Positions 53,237 to 64,000 of a stretch of 64,000 bases of DNA are shown in pieces. Where the stretch lies: NCBI GenBank assembly GCA_903821995.1, contig CAIJNI010000066.1, positions 1 to 64,000 of the forward strand, in the 5' to 3' direction. This DNA is from an uncultured beta proteobacterium (GTDB lineage: Bacteria > Pseudomonadota > Gammaproteobacteria > Burkholderiales > Burkholderiaceae). A program made the position numbers and the translations under genes. The notes under the pieces were generated by a model. The model was not told where the DNA came from, searched no databases, and saw only the letters and a list, made by a program, of their open reading frames with translations. The first letter of the stretch is position 1. The number at the start of each line of letters is the position of its first letter.

Positions 53237-54232
53237 ATGAAAAATTCAATTAATCGACCGCGTATTCTTATTACTCACCCGATTTTTCAAGAAGGGCTGG
53301 ATCGATTAGAGCAGCATTGCGATATTGAATATATTGGAGATAGGCCAGCTTATAGTCCTCAAGAGCTCCTTGAAAAGCTCTCGGATAAAGAGGGAGCCTT
53401 ATTTACGCCGAGTGAAAAAGTGACCTCTGACATTCTTCAACAGGCTAAAAATTTAAAAATTATTTCTAATATTGCTGTGGGTTATAACAACTTTGACCTA
53501 GAGGCAATGACACAGAAGAATATTATGGGGACAAATACCCCAGATGTTTTAACGGACACCACTGCCGATTTGGGGTTTGCATTGCTCATGGCAACTGCAC
53601 GAAGAATGTCAGAGAGTGAACGTTGGATGCGAAATGGCCAATGGCTGAAATGGGAATTGGGTGGTATGTTAGGAGTGGATGTTCACCATACAACGCTAGG
53701 TATTATGGGGATGGGTCGGATTGGTCAAGCCTTGGCAAAAAGGGCTCTAGGCTTTGACATGAAGATTATTTATCACAATCGGACTCGATTAAGTGCTGAT
53801 GTAGAGTCTGAGTACCAAGCCAAGTATGTTGACAAAGAAACACTTCTTAAGCAGGCCGATCATGTCATTTTGGTGATGCCTTATTCACCAGAGAGTCATC
53901 ACTTCATTGGTGCTCGTGAGCTAGAGCTGATGAAGCCTACAGCAACACTCATCAATATTGCGCGTGGAGGGATTGTGGATGATCAAGCTCTGGCATCAGC
54001 GCTTAAAAATAACCGCATATTTGCAGCTGGTCTTGACGTCTTTGAAGGTGAACCTGATCTTATTTCAGAGCTACTTCAGGTCCCCAATATTGTGTTAACG
54101 CCCCATATTGGTAGTGCGTCGAAGATGACCAGATATGCCATGATGAATCTGGCGATTGATAACTTATTAGCTGGTTTGCATGGCGAGAAACCTAAGAATT
54201 TACTGAATCCAGAGGCTTTTCAGAGACTATAG
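53237..54232 (+). CDS. D-2-hydroxyacid dehydrogenase (glyoxylate/hydroxypyruvate reductase-like)
   Basis: GIMGMGRIGQALAKRALGFDMKIIYHNR, INIARGGIVDDQALASAL, TPHIGSASKMTR. Confidence 0.9.
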   Translation: MKNSINRPRILITHPIFQEGLDRLEQHCDIEYIGDRPAYSPQELLEKLSDKEGALFTPSEKVTSDILQQAKNLKIISNIAVGYNNFDLEAMTQKNIMGTNTPDVLTDTTADLGFALLMATARRMSESERWMRNGQWLKWELGGMLGVDVHHTTLGIMGMGRIGQALAKRALGFDMKIIYHNRTRLSADVESEYQAKYVDKETLLKQADHVILVMPYSPESHHFIGARELELMKPTATLINIARGGIVDDQALASALKNNRIFAAGLDVFEGEPDLISELLQVPNIVLTPHIGSASKMTRYAMMNLAIDNLLAGLHGEKPKNLLNPEAFQRL

Positions 54233-54556
54233 GTGGATGCTGTTTGGAGTGATTCGGTGTAGAAGTTTTATCCGTTGTTGCGACGGGTAATTCTTGAAGA
54301 TCAAGTTCGATCCCGCCAAAAGTTTTTGCCACCCAGTTATAAACTTTGCAAGCTAACCATAAAATAGCGAAACCCAAAAGTGCATTTAAAAAAGCGCCTG
54401 ACAGAACTGCGGCCAGGGGGATTTCACCGTATCTAAAATAGGCATCAATAAAGAAAAGTCCCATGATGGGTAAAGAAAAGCACATATACACTAGAACCAA
54501 GGTTTTAGCTGTATGAATAGGATCTACGTAAATAATCTCTTTTTTTGTGTTTGCCA
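54192..54556 (-). CDS. Small membrane protein of unknown function
   Basis: Start at MANTKKEIIYVDPIHTAKTL; two to three TM segments; precedes the next gene's region on the minus strand. Confidence 0.6.
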
Positions 54557-54614
54557 TAAGGTTCTCTATCAATCTCAATATGCAAATGTATTGGGCAGAT
54601 ATTTAAATTATATT

Positions 54615-55973
54615 CTAAATTAAGCCAACAAACATTTGAATCTCTACTTCCTGACCTTTTAATACTTGTGAGACTTTTTCTGGCAATACGATAAAGCAAT
54701 CTGCCTCACTCATTGATCGTAAAACACCGGAGCCTTGGCTACCATGTGGACTTACCCAAACTTCCCCATTTTCAGTGTGACTTAATTTGGCTCTTAAGAA
54801 TTCAGTTCTTCCGGGACGTTTTTTAAGATCTATAGAGACTTTTGCACGGATTTTTGCCAATGGTGCAGTGCTTGAGCCGCCTATCCATAAAAGAATATCT
54901 TTAACAAATTCATAAAAAGTAACCATGACCGCCACAGGGTTTCCTGGTAAGCCAAAGAAAATAGCTTCATTATTTAAGTGTTGGATTTTGCCGAAGGCCA
55001 TTGGGCGACCGGGTTTAATCGCAAGTGTCCAAAAGGCTACTTCGCCTAATTCATTCATTAGATTTTTTGTAAAGTCAGCCTCCCCTACAGAGACTCCCCC
55101 AGAGCTAATAATGACATCTGCTTGATCAGCCGCTTTTGAAAAGACTTCTTTTAAGGCTTTTGGATCATCTGGAATGATTCCCAGATCAATAGGGATGACA
55201 CCTAGGCGACTGAGCATGCCAAAAATTGTATATCGATTACTATCGTAAATCTTTCCATCCTGAAGTGGGATGCCAATAGGCGATACTTCATTTCCAGTTG
55301 AAAAATAGGCGACAGTTAGTCGTTTTTTAACACTAATCTTATCAATTCCCATCGAAGCCATCAGTCCTAGATCGCTGGGTTGAATGACTCTTCCAGCAAA
55401 CAGGGCAGCTTGACCTGTTTGAAGATCCTCACCAGCTAAACGGCGGTTATCCCCTGGTCGAATTTGCTCACTTGAAAATTCAATACTTGAATCATGCTGT
55501 GTTGTTAATTCAAATGGGATTACTGTATCGCATTCATTGGGCATAATAGCGCCCGTCATGATACGGTATGCATTTTCTGATGGGTTGAAGTCACTATTTT
55601 GGATATGAGTAAATTGTCCTGCCAAGAGTGTTTCTAAAACCTCTAGGTGAATTATTGGGTGTTCAATTGATTTTGTATTTATTAAAACGCTCGAATTAAA
55701 CGCAAAACCATCCATGGCAGAATTGTTTGTTGCTGGGACTGAAATAGGGGAGATGACATCACTTGCCAAAATACGATCTAAAGCTTCTTTGAGTTGGACG
55801 GTCTCAGACTCAAGCTGGTCTTTCCAGGGTTGAGTGAAAGTTTTCATGAGTTGCAGTGCTTGCTCAAATTTAACGGCCCCAGGATTAAATAAATCCGTTC
55901 CGCCTAAGCGTTGCCAATCGACTTGTAGTTCATTTAAATTACTAGTCGTTGGATATGAAGTCGGTTTTAGCAT
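54615..55973 (-). CDS. moeA: Molybdopterin molybdenumtransferase
   Basis: NNSAMDGFAFN, FSTGNEVSPIG, SSGGVSVGEADF, FFGLPGNPVAVMVTF. Confidence 0.94.
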   Translation of the reverse strand: MLKPTSYPTTSNLNELQVDWQRLGGTDLFNPGAVKFEQALQLMKTFTQPWKDQLESETVQLKEALDRILASDVISPISVPATNNSAMDGFAFNSSVLINTKSIEHPIIHLEVLETLLAGQFTHIQNSDFNPSENAYRIMTGAIMPNECDTVIPFELTTQHDSSIEFSSEQIRPGDNRRLAGEDLQTGQAALFAGRVIQPSDLGLMASMGIDKISVKKRLTVAYFSTGNEVSPIGIPLQDGKIYDSNRYTIFGMLSRLGVIPIDLGIIPDDPKALKEVFSKAADQADVIISSGGVSVGEADFTKNLMNELGEVAFWTLAIKPGRPMAFGKIQHLNNEAIFFGLPGNPVAVMVTFYEFVKDILLWIGGSSTAPLAKIRAKVSIDLKKRPGRTEFLRAKLSHTENGEVWVSPHGSQGSGVLRSMSEADCFIVLPEKVSQVLKGQEVEIQMFVGLI

Positions 55974-56632
55974 AGCTTTTGAGTAATTTCTTTGAGTTCA
56001 TCAGGACTGTTAATGTTAGCAAATGCACTGTCATCATTAAAAACAATTTGCACACTGTGGAGTTCTTTAAACCACTTATCAATTTTCCTTTGCCCTGAAT
56101 GAATGAAATTGTTTAATGACGGTAATATATTACTTTTCATTAAACAAAATACTGGATGCGTTTGAAATGACGTTTCACCATCTTCAGAGATAACAGGGGT
56201 AGCCACATAACTGAGTTGCGTTTGTTCAGAGTCAAATCCTCGAAAGAGTTCTCTCACGAGGTTGATGGGTACTAAGGGAGAATCACAGGGCACAACTAAT
56301 AAATATTCTGCGCGCGTTGCCGATAAACCTGCTTGGAAACCAGCTAGAGGACCGGCATAGTCAGGCGTTGCATCTGGAAAAATTGGATAGCCCCACTGGG
56401 AGTAAATTTCTTGATTGCGATTAGCGTTAATTAAAATTTGTCTTACCTGAGGTTTAATGCGCTCGATTACCCAAGTGACAAGAGGTTTATGATGAAGCTC
56501 AATGAGGCCTTTATCCATGCCTCCCATTCTTTCTGCTCGACCACCACATAAAATTAAAGCATCGATGATGGGAGCTTCTTGCAATTTAGCCTCCGATATA
56601 AGACATTTCAACCTTCTGAAATTGCGTCCCAT
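55967..56632 (-). CDS. mobA: Molybdenum cofactor guanylyltransferase
   Basis: [33 protein letters not shown]; the real start may be internal to this ORF. Confidence 0.9.
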   Translation of the reverse strand: MGRNFRRLKCLISEAKLQEAPIIDALILCGGRAERMGGMDKGLIELHHKPLVTWVIERIKPQVRQILINANRNQEIYSQWGYPIFPDATPDYAGPLAGFQAGLSATRAEYLLVVPCDSPLVPINLVRELFRGFDSEQTQLSYVATPVISEDGETSFQTHPVFCLMKSNILPSLNNFIHSGQRKIDKWFKELHSVQIVFNDDSAFANINSPDELKEITQKLC

Positions 56633-57710
56633 CTTCTTTGATCTGGCTTCTTAGTTCCGAATAACGGTCAGTCCGCTGAGACCAAATGGATCGCAACACA
56701 TTAGATAATGTTAAATTATCAGCACCCGATCGTAAAAGTGAGCGCAAATCAAACCCTTGATTTGCGAATAGGCATAAATAGACTTTACCTTCCATCGATA
56801 ATCTTGCGCGAGTACAGTCATGACAAAATGTATTTGTTACGCTAGAAATAACGCCAAATTCTCCAGACTGATCTGAAAATTTCCAACGTTGTGCGACTTC
56901 ACCGGGGTAATTGGCATCAATCGGGGTTATCGGGAATTCTGTTTGTATTAGATCAATCACTTCTCGGGAGGATAAAACTTCTTGCAATCTCCAACCATTG
57001 GAATTACCAACATCCATATACTCGATGAAGCGTGGGATCACACCGCTTCCTTTAAAGTGACGAATCATTGGCAAAATTTCTTGATCGTTAACCCCTTTTT
57101 TTACGACCATATTGATTTTGACAGACTCAAAGCCAACCGCAAGTGCACTATCTATGCTTGCTAGAACTTCACTGAGAGGAAAGTCAACATCGTTCATTGC
57201 TCGAAATATTTTTTCACTCATACCGTCAAGACTAATCGTAATGCGCTTTAAGCCTGCGTCTTTGAGGGCTTGAGCTTTTTTACCTAGAAGGCTACCGTTG
57301 GTTGTGAGTGTCAAATCGAGGGGTTGCTGATCAATGGAGCGAAGATTTGAAAGCATTGAAACCAAATCTTCAATCCCTTTTCGAAGTAAAGGTTCTCCGC
57401 CTGTTAGACGTATTTTTTTTACTCCATGAGCGATAAAAACTTGAGTTAATCTTGAAATTTCTTCGAAAGTAAGAAGTTCTTTTTGTCCTAAATAATGATG
57501 ATCTTTCCCAAAAATTTCTTTAGGCATGCAATAGGGGCAACGAAAATTACAGCGGTCAGTCACTGAAATTCGTAGGTCATGAAGTGGGCGCTGCAAAGTA
57601 TCTAATAAAGACCCAGAGGGCTCGATCAAACTTGATGGAACATTTGCAATGATTGTCTGAGCAGAGGACTTACTCAGCCCAGACACTTGAATCGGAATTA
57701 TTTTTGACAT
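56586..57710 (-). CDS. moaA: GTP 3',8-cyclase
   Basis: [28 protein letters not shown] radical-SAM motif, [14 protein letters not shown]; start chosen at MSKIIPIQV. Confidence 0.95.
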   Translation of the reverse strand: MSKIIPIQVSGLSKSSAQTIIANVPSSLIEPSGSLLDTLQRPLHDLRISVTDRCNFRCPYCMPKEIFGKDHHYLGQKELLTFEEISRLTQVFIAHGVKKIRLTGGEPLLRKGIEDLVSMLSNLRSIDQQPLDLTLTTNGSLLGKKAQALKDAGLKRITISLDGMSEKIFRAMNDVDFPLSEVLASIDSALAVGFESVKINMVVKKGVNDQEILPMIRHFKGSGVIPRFIEYMDVGNSNGWRLQEVLSSREVIDLIQTEFPITPIDANYPGEVAQRWKFSDQSGEFGVISSVTNTFCHDCTRARLSMEGKVYLCLFANQGFDLRSLLRSGADNLTLSNVLRSIWSQRTDRYSELRSQIKEDGTQFQKVEMSYIGG

Positions 57711-57729
57711 TTCCGTTGCAATAATTGGA

Positions 57730-60309
57730 TCAAGTTTGTATAGAACGCTCAACACCCCCGGTTTCAACCAAAATCATCGGACCCACAGGGAGAGGATGAG
57801 GTGCTTTTGGTTCACGAGGAGTATGCGCAGGTTTTATTTCAGAGGCAATTTGCTGTTGAACTTGTGCATGAGTTTCTGGATTAGTATCCACCCAAATGAG
57901 TCCAACGCCAGCGAGAACTTGATCTAAAGGTTGACGATCTAATTGTGTGAGTTCGACCTTTGGTAAAGGAGCTATCACTTTAGGAATAACCACAACAGTC
58001 TGGGGAGCTACTTGTATAAGAGCACTTTGAGCTGAAGTTGAACTGCGTTCCTGATGCACAGGAGGAGTTGACACTTTTTCCGCACTTGAAGATTCCGTTA
58101 TTTCAGAGACCTGAGTTGAGTGAGTAGCTGCGTCCTCATTTTCTGTTAAAGAGAGTTGTGCTGAATCATTACGATCGCCTCTATCTTTATTCCGGTTTCT
58201 ATTTCTGCGGTTACGACTTTTACGTTTTTCTTCTCCTGTTTCTGAGTTTCCTTCAGATGTGCTTAGAGGGACTTCACCATTGTTTGCGTTAAGTGCAGTG
58301 CCGTCTTGATTGTCTTGAGTGTTTGAATCTCTTGAGCCATCAGGACGTTGTCCGCGACCACGTCTTCCTCTGTTTCCAGCATTCGGGTTATTGGTATTAG
58401 AAGATTGACTTTCTGTTACTTCAGCATCGTTATCAACAGGTGTGGATTTTGATCCATCGGCATTCTTGTTTTGATTACCATGACGATTATCTTGACGAGG
58501 GCGATTGCCTTGTTTGCGAGGTGGTCGCTGATTAGACCTTGTTGCAGGTGCGGGAGCTTCTGACTTAACTTCAACCACAGGGGGAGGTGACGCAAATAGG
58601 CTCTTGATAAAGCCAAAAATACCTGAGGGGGCACTAGTCTTAGTTGCCTGACTATTAGCCTGGAGCCGTTCTTCACGATGACTTGGAGGCGCGGGTTGGC
58701 TTGGTCGAATACCCTTAACCGCAGCTTCTTGTCTTGGTTTTGCACCATCTTCGCGTCGAGAAACAATCGTATCCTCTTCCATTTCTGCAGATGCTTCGGC
58801 AGCAATGGAGTAGCTTGCTTGTGGATTATCTAGGCGAATATCATCGTGCTTTAGGCGCTCTAATTTGTAGTGCGGTGTCTCAAGATACTTATTAGGAATC
58901 AAAAGAACATTCACTTTAAATCGTGTTTCAATTTTAAGAACTTCCGAGCGTTTTTCATTGAGAAGGAAAGCAGCAACATCAACTGGTACTTGACAATGAA
59001 TTGACGCAGTGTTTTCTTTCATTGTTTCTTCTTGAATAATTCGAAGGACTTGCAAAGCTGAAGATTCAGTGTCACGAATATGAGCTGTACCGTTGCATCG
59101 TGGGCAAGTAATATGGCTTCCCTCTGACAAAGCAGGGCGCAAGCGCTGACGAGAAATTTCCATTAATCCAAATTTAGAAATTTTGCCTGTTTGAACTCTA
59201 GCGCGGTCATGGCGTAAAGCATCTCTAATTCTATTTTCTACATCTTTTTGACTTTTAGTCGATTCCATATCAATGAAGTCGATGACAATTAATCCACCTA
59301 AGTCACGAAGACGCATTTGTCTAGCCACTTCATCTGCGGCTTCTAAGTTTGTGCGGGTTGCAGTTTCTTCGATATCTGAGCCACGGGTTGCGCGGGCTGA
59401 GTTGACGTCAACTGATACAAGTGCTTCTGTATGGTCAATAACAATTGCGCCACCGGATGGCAATGGAACTGTTCTTGAATAAGCTGTTTCAATTTGGTGC
59501 TCAATTTGAAAGCGAGAAAATAAGGGAACATCATCTTGGTAACGTTTAACACGAGACAGATTGTCTGGCATAACCACAGACATAAATGATTGAGCTTGTT
59601 CAAAAATATCATCGGTATCAATGAGAATTTCACCAATATCTGGTTGGAAGTAATCTCGGATCGCTCGAATAACAAGGCTAGATTCTAAATAGATGAGGAG
59701 GGGCGCTTGGTTGCCCTGGGCTGCAGAATCAATCGCAGTCCACAGTTGCATTAAATAATTAAGGTCCCACTGTAATTCTTCAGCGTCACGACCAATTCCA
59801 GCGGTTCTGGCAATGATGCTCATGCCATCTGGAATTTCAAGTTGACCCATAGCTTCGCGAAGTTCTTGACGGTCTTCACCTTCAATGCGTCTTGAAACAC
59901 CACCTCCGCGAGGATTGTTTGGCATTAAAACCAAATAACGTCCTGCGAGTGAAACAAAACTTGTGAGTGCTGCTCCTTTATTGCCGCGTTCTTCTTTTTC
60001 TACTTGGACAATAATTTCTTGTCCTTCGCGAAGGGCATCCTTAATACTGGCCTTACGAACATCTACACCCTCTTTGAAGTAAGTACGGGCAACTTCTTTG
60101 AAAGGTAAAAATCCATGGCGTTCTTCACCGTAATTGACAAAGCATGCTTCTAAAGAAGGTTCAATACGGGTAATAACACCTTTGTAAATATTGCCTTTAC
60201 GTTGTTCACGTCCGGCAGCTTCGATATCGATATCAATTAGTTTTTGGCCATCAACGATGGCAACACGCAACTCTTCTTGTTGGGTGGCATTAAATAACAT
60301 TCTTTTCAT
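57730..60309 (-). CDS. rne: Ribonuclease E
   Basis: [31 protein letters not shown]1 domain; [18 protein letters not shown] Zn-link; low-complexity R/N/Q-rich C-terminal tail. Confidence 0.96.
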   Translation of the reverse strand: MKRMLFNATQQEELRVAIVDGQKLIDIDIEAAGREQRKGNIYKGVITRIEPSLEACFVNYGEERHGFLPFKEVARTYFKEGVDVRKASIKDALREGQEIIVQVEKEERGNKGAALTSFVSLAGRYLVLMPNNPRGGGVSRRIEGEDRQELREAMGQLEIPDGMSIIARTAGIGRDAEELQWDLNYLMQLWTAIDSAAQGNQAPLLIYLESSLVIRAIRDYFQPDIGEILIDTDDIFEQAQSFMSVVMPDNLSRVKRYQDDVPLFSRFQIEHQIETAYSRTVPLPSGGAIVIDHTEALVSVDVNSARATRGSDIEETATRTNLEAADEVARQMRLRDLGGLIVIDFIDMESTKSQKDVENRIRDALRHDRARVQTGKISKFGLMEISRQRLRPALSEGSHITCPRCNGTAHIRDTESSALQVLRIIQEETMKENTASIHCQVPVDVAAFLLNEKRSEVLKIETRFKVNVLLIPNKYLETPHYKLERLKHDDIRLDNPQASYSIAAEASAEMEEDTIVSRREDGAKPRQEAAVKGIRPSQPAPPSHREERLQANSQATKTSAPSGIFGFIKSLFASPPPVVEVKSEAPAPATRSNQRPPRKQGNRPRQDNRHGNQNKNADGSKSTPVDNDAEVTESQSSNTNNPNAGNRGRRGRGQRPDGSRDSNTQDNQDGTALNANNGEVPLSTSEGNSETGEEKRKSRNRRNRNRNKDRGDRNDSAQLSLTENEDAATHSTQVSEITESSSAEKVSTPPVHQERSSTSAQSALIQVAPQTVVVIPKVIAPLPKVELTQLDRQPLDQVLAGVGLIWVDTNPETHAQVQQQIASEIKPAHTPREPKAPHPLPVGPMILVETGGVERSIQT

Positions 60310-60362
60310 AACATTTCTCCTGTGAGAAAAAAGGTACTAGAAGAAATGAGAGAAGAAAACAT

Positions 60363-60450
60363 GGGTTTACGTTGTGTAAACCTCGCGAAGACCAATAAAT
60401 TAAATAATCTTCTGCAAAATCAATGGGTAAAATAAAGGGATTAACCCATT
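60363..60450 (-). promoter_or_regulatory. Candidate structured rne 5' leader
   Basis: Inverted repeats ggtttac-gttgt-gtaaacc (60364-60382) and aatgggt...acccatt (60422-60450) in the ~440 bp rne-rluC divergent intergenic region. Confidence 0.4.
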
Positions 60451-60753
60451 AAAACTCAAATGCGCGCTTGTGGAAAAAACTCACAGAGCGTTCACAAATA
60501 TTTTTTCGTCACTCAAACTTGCTAATACTAGCTTTCAACTTTTGCTCCTCATTTCAACAAGGGGGGAGCCTACCTTGGGGAATTTTTGCCTTCCCTCGCT
60601 ATAATCAGTTGTAGTAACGGGCGTTAAATTCTTTAAGCCTATTTTTTTATCGCACAAGCAATTTACTACACTAACTTATTGATTATATGGCAAACAAGAG
60701 CTTAACAGTAAATAACTGCATATATATACACAAACTTTTTAGAAAATGAGCCG

Positions 60754-61686
60754 ATGAAAGACCCTGTTGTCAGTCAAGTTACGATATCTGGCGAGGATGA
60801 GGGCCAAAGACTAGACAATTTTCTACTCAAGTGGGCAAAAGGTGTCCCCAAAAGCCATATTTATCGAATTATTCGCTCGGGTGAAGTCAGGGTTAATAAA
60901 AAAAGGGCTGAAGTCACGACCAGAATTCTGTCAGGTGACATTATTCGGATTCCGCCAATGCGGGTTGCTTTACCCGAAAATGGCGATAAAACTGCTGAAA
61001 ACACTCCAAAAGCAATCAAAATCTCAGATAATTTGCCGATTTTGTATGAAGATGACTGTTTATTAATTGTTAATAAACCCTCAGGATTGGCAGTGCATGG
61101 CGGTTCTGGTGTTTCATTGGGTTTGATTGAGGCTTTACGTTTAGCGCGTCCACAATTAAAGTTCTTAGAACTGGTACATCGATTAGATAGAGATACTTCA
61201 GGGATACTCATGTTAGCCAAAAAGCGCTCAGCATTAGTGACCTTGCATGAGGATATCCGTTTGGGACATTTAGACAAAAGATACACTTTTGTGGCTCACG
61301 GAATGCTGGCTCAGGACGGTAAACATATCGCGCTTAAATATCCCTTGCATAAATACTTGTTACCTAATGGTGAGAGAAGGGTGCAAGTTTCTGAAAATGG
61401 TCAAGAAAGCCACACTGTAATTAAGGTCATTAAACAATGGCCAGAAAAAGATATTTTCATGGCACAAGCGCAATTGAAGACAGGTCGTACTCACCAAATT
61501 CGAGTTCACCTTCAACATCATGGGTACCCCATTCTTGGCGATGACAAATATGGAGTTTCTGTTAAAGATAAAAAACTTGGTGTAAAACGTTTAATGCTTC
61601 ATGCCCATCGTTTAAGCTTACTTCACCCTTTTACACAAGAAAAAATGATCATTGAGTCTTCTTTACCCGAAGAATTTACAAACTAA
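60754..61686 (+). CDS. rluC: 23S rRNA pseudouridine synthase, RluC type
   Basis: S4 domain (RLDNFLLKWAKGVPKSHIYRIIRSGEVRVNKKRA) and LVHRLDRDTSGILMLAKKRSAL. Confidence 0.93.
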   Translation: MKDPVVSQVTISGEDEGQRLDNFLLKWAKGVPKSHIYRIIRSGEVRVNKKRAEVTTRILSGDIIRIPPMRVALPENGDKTAENTPKAIKISDNLPILYEDDCLLIVNKPSGLAVHGGSGVSLGLIEALRLARPQLKFLELVHRLDRDTSGILMLAKKRSALVTLHEDIRLGHLDKRYTFVAHGMLAQDGKHIALKYPLHKYLLPNGERRVQVSENGQESHTVIKVIKQWPEKDIFMAQAQLKTGRTHQIRVHLQHHGYPILGDDKYGVSVKDKKLGVKRLMLHAHRLSLLHPFTQEKMIIESSLPEEFTN

Positions 61687-61705
61687 CCAGGCGCTCTAAA
61701 ATTAA

Positions 61706-62362
61706 ATGCAAGATTTGAATTACGACATGATTATTTGGGATTGGGATGGCACCCTCATGAACTCAACGCCGACCATTGTGGATTGTATGCAAAAATCGTG
61801 CATGGATTTAGGGATGCCTATTCCTAGTAATGAAATTGCTTCACACGTCATTGGTCTAGGGCTTCATGATGCTGTCAAAATTGCCATTCCGAGCATTTCC
61901 GAATCAGAATATGAGCTTGTATCTCAGCGTTTTAGACATTACTACTTGAAACAAGAGCATGACCTCGTTCTTTTTTTAGGAGTCAGGGAATTACTCGAGG
62001 AGCTAAAAAAGAGGGGACACATTCTAGCAGTCGCAACCGGTAAGCCACGCTTAGGTTTAAATCGTTCATTAGAAAAACATCAATTAGGTCATCTCTTTAA
62101 TTTATCTCGGACAGCGGATGAAACAAAATCCAAGCCTCATCCACAGATGCTTTTGGAGTTATTAGATCAAACTGGAATCCCTGCTCATCGTTCATTAATG
62201 ATTGGTGACACGACCCATGACTTACTCATGGCAAAACAAGCTGGCGTTCCAGGACTTGCTGTGGCTTACGGGGCTCATCCTGAAAGTCAATTGTTGAGTT
62301 ATGAGCCGGTAGCCTGCTTCAGAGAAGTTAAAGAACTTAGCAAATTTTTACTCTCATCGTAA
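61706..62362 (+). CDS. HAD family hydrolase
   Basis: IIWDWDGTLMNSTPTIVDCMQ, KSKPHPQMLLELLDQTG, MIGDTTHDLLMAKQAGV. Confidence 0.9.
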   Translation: MQDLNYDMIIWDWDGTLMNSTPTIVDCMQKSCMDLGMPIPSNEIASHVIGLGLHDAVKIAIPSISESEYELVSQRFRHYYLKQEHDLVLFLGVRELLEELKKRGHILAVATGKPRLGLNRSLEKHQLGHLFNLSRTADETKSKPHPQMLLELLDQTGIPAHRSLMIGDTTHDLLMAKQAGVPGLAVAYGAHPESQLLSYEPVACFREVKELSKFLLSS

Positions 62363-62404
62363 AAAAGAATTACAGTAGAGAAAATTATTACCAATAAGGA
62401 AAAT

Positions 62405-63340
62405 ATGAGCGAAGAGCAAACTTGGGAACGCCAAGCTTTACAAGACTTACTGAATGAAAGCTTAAAAGATAAAAAAAATGAACGACGCTGGAGAACATTT
62501 TGGCGGATTATTTGGATTATTTTGGTAGGGGTTATTGTGTTTAACTTGTTTAACCCGTTTAAAGGTAAATCTTCAGTCTTAGGTAAGCACACGGCTGTAG
62601 TGAATTTAGACGGGGAGATCTCAGCTAGTACTCCAGCAAACGCAAGCAGCATTAATGCTTCACTTAAAGCAGCATTCGACAATCCTGAGAGTGTAGGGGT
62701 TATTCTAAAAATTAATAGTCCAGGTGGCTCACCTGTTCAAGCTGGAATTATTCATGATGAAATATTACGTTTACGCAAACTTCATCCCGATAAACATTTA
62801 TATGTGGTTGTAGAGGAGTTATGTGCTTCGGGGGGCTACTATGTTGCTGTTGCTGCTGAAAAAATCTACGTAGATAAGGCAAGTTTAATTGGATCTATTG
62901 GCGTCATCATGGAGGGCTTTGGTTTTAATAGTCTGATGGAAAAATTAGGTGTGGAGCGCCGGGTCATTGCTGCAGGTGAGAACAAAGACATGATGGATCC
63001 CTACACTAAACAAAATCCGAAGCATCGTGAATCTTTGCAGCAGATGATTAATGCGATTCATCAGCAATTTATTCAGGTCGTTAAAGATGGTCGTGGAGAA
63101 CGGCTAAAAAATGATCCTGACTTATTCACTGGAATGGTGTGGAACGGCGCTAAGAGTATAGAAGTGGGTTTAACTGATGAATTAGGATCTGTCGATTATG
63201 TGGCTAGAGAAGTCTTTAAACAGCCTGATCTCATTGATTATTCTGAGACGGACAATATTGCAGAACGTTTTGCCAAAAAAATTGGAGCTAGTATTGGAGG
63301 CTCTTTTGCGCAGACCATTGGGCACTATAGCTTGCACTAA
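62405..63340 (+). CDS. sppA: S49 family signal peptide peptidase (SppA-like)
   Basis: VGVILKINSPGGSPVQAGIIHDEI, ELCASGGYYVAVAAEKIYVDKASLIGSIGVIMEGFGFN. Confidence 0.93.
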   Translation: MSEEQTWERQALQDLLNESLKDKKNERRWRTFWRIIWIILVGVIVFNLFNPFKGKSSVLGKHTAVVNLDGEISASTPANASSINASLKAAFDNPESVGVILKINSPGGSPVQAGIIHDEILRLRKLHPDKHLYVVVEELCASGGYYVAVAAEKIYVDKASLIGSIGVIMEGFGFNSLMEKLGVERRVIAAGENKDMMDPYTKQNPKHRESLQQMINAIHQQFIQVVKDGRGERLKNDPDLFTGMVWNGAKSIEVGLTDELGSVDYVAREVFKQPDLIDYSETDNIAERFAKKIGASIGGSFAQTIGHYSLH

Positions 63341-63344
63341 AACA

Positions 63345-64000
63345 TTACTTTTTAGTTGTGGTATTAGCCAGTATTAAAAATACAGCGGGTCTACTCGCAA
63401 AGTTTGCGAGTGGTCCTTCTTTAAATTGAGGTGACGCTGAAAGTGTTTTTCGCCAGTGGTTCACCTGCAGGCTCATAATAATTTGTGAAGGCAGGCTTAG
63501 GTCGCAAGCACAACAGAGTTGGGTATTGGTTTGAAAATATTCAAGGCAATCGCTCAGCATACCTGGATTTCGGTAGGGTGTTTCTATCCAGAGTTGAGTC
63601 TGATTATTTTTTCTTGATTCGTTCTCTAACTCTTTTAGTGCCTTCATACGATCTGGGGCTTTGATAGGCAGATAACCCTGAAATTTAAAACATTGCCCAT
63701 TCATCCCGCTCCCCATGAGTGCGAGCATTAAAGAGTTGGGGCCGGTCAAAGGTGCAACATGAGCTTGCATCATATGGGCGGCTAGGACAATTTCACTTCC
63801 TGGATCAGCAACTGCTGGAAGACCTGCTTCAGAAATAAGTCCAATATCGTGACCATCTAGTAATGGGCGGAGTAGGTCGCTTGGGTTCACGCTCGATTTA
63901 GATCCTCGCCATTCACTCATATGAAGTTCTTGTAAAGGGATGACTAGGGGATGATAAGAATCAACAGCCTTCAAAAAAGCCCGAGCTGTTTTAGCATTTT
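63345..64000 (-). CDS. SAM-dependent methyltransferase, RsmI/tetrapyrrole methylase-like (5' end beyond window)
   Basis: DIGLISEAGLPAVADPGSEIVLAAHMMQAHVAPLTGPNSLMLALMGSGMNGQCFKFQGYLP. The frame stays open upstream (AKTARAFLKAVDSYHPL) to the window edge. Confidence 0.85.
   Translation of the reverse strand, partial: NAKTARAFLKAVDSYHPLVIPLQELHMSEWRGSKSSVNPSDLLRPLLDGHDIGLISEAGLPAVADPGSEIVLAAHMMQAHVAPLTGPNSLMLALMGSGMNGQCFKFQGYLPIKAPDRMKALKELENESRKNNQTQLWIETPYRNPGMLSDCLEYFQTNTQLCCACDLSLPSQIIMSLQVNHWRKTLSASPQFKEGPLANFASRPAVFLILANTTTKK

Noticed and set aside
58416-58805. 129-aa ORF in another frame within rne
   Set aside because: It lies inside the low-complexity C-terminal tail of RNase E. The long open frame is a compositional by-product.
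1-64000. CRISPR arrays, rRNA operons or canonical tRNA genes
   Set aside because: No regularly spaced direct repeats, rRNA signatures or tRNA cloverleaf sequences were recognised apart from the tmRNA. A dedicated scan (tRNAscan/Infernal) would be needed to exclude them fully.

Overview
The window is about 64 kb of a moderately AT-rich chromosome. Gene order and protein character suggest a Burkholderiales bacterium, probably Polynucleobacter-like (inference). Most of it is conserved housekeeping content: gyrA-serC-pheA-hisC-tyrA-aroA-cmk-rpsA-ihfB-lapA-lapB-ugd-hldE-hldD, rpsP-rimM-trmD-rplS, etfBA, folA/thyA, molybdenum-cofactor genes (mog, moeA, mobA, moaA), rne, rluC and sppA. The first ~12 kb is more accessory. 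It has an IS200/IS605 relic at the left edge, a lone methyltransferase, a TctCBA tripartite tricarboxylate transporter, and a probable oxalate/formyl-CoA module: oxc, frc, an ADP-forming acyl-CoA synthetase and a divergent stand-alone formyltransferase resembling the hydrolase domain of 10-formyl-THF dehydrogenase. That module is the best candidate for an under-described system. An ssrA (tmRNA) gene encoding the tag ANDERYALAA follows it, with a coding-like remnant just past its 3' end. Other observations are 13-19 bp tandem micro-duplications at several gene ends (rimM and ferredoxin reductase N-termini, cmk 3' end, etfB leader) and two convergent overlapping gene pairs (cysM/mltB and a D-2-hydroxyacid dehydrogenase with a membrane-protein ORF). 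I saw no CRISPR array, rRNA or canonical tRNA gene. All family calls are from motif and sequence recognition, with no database search.
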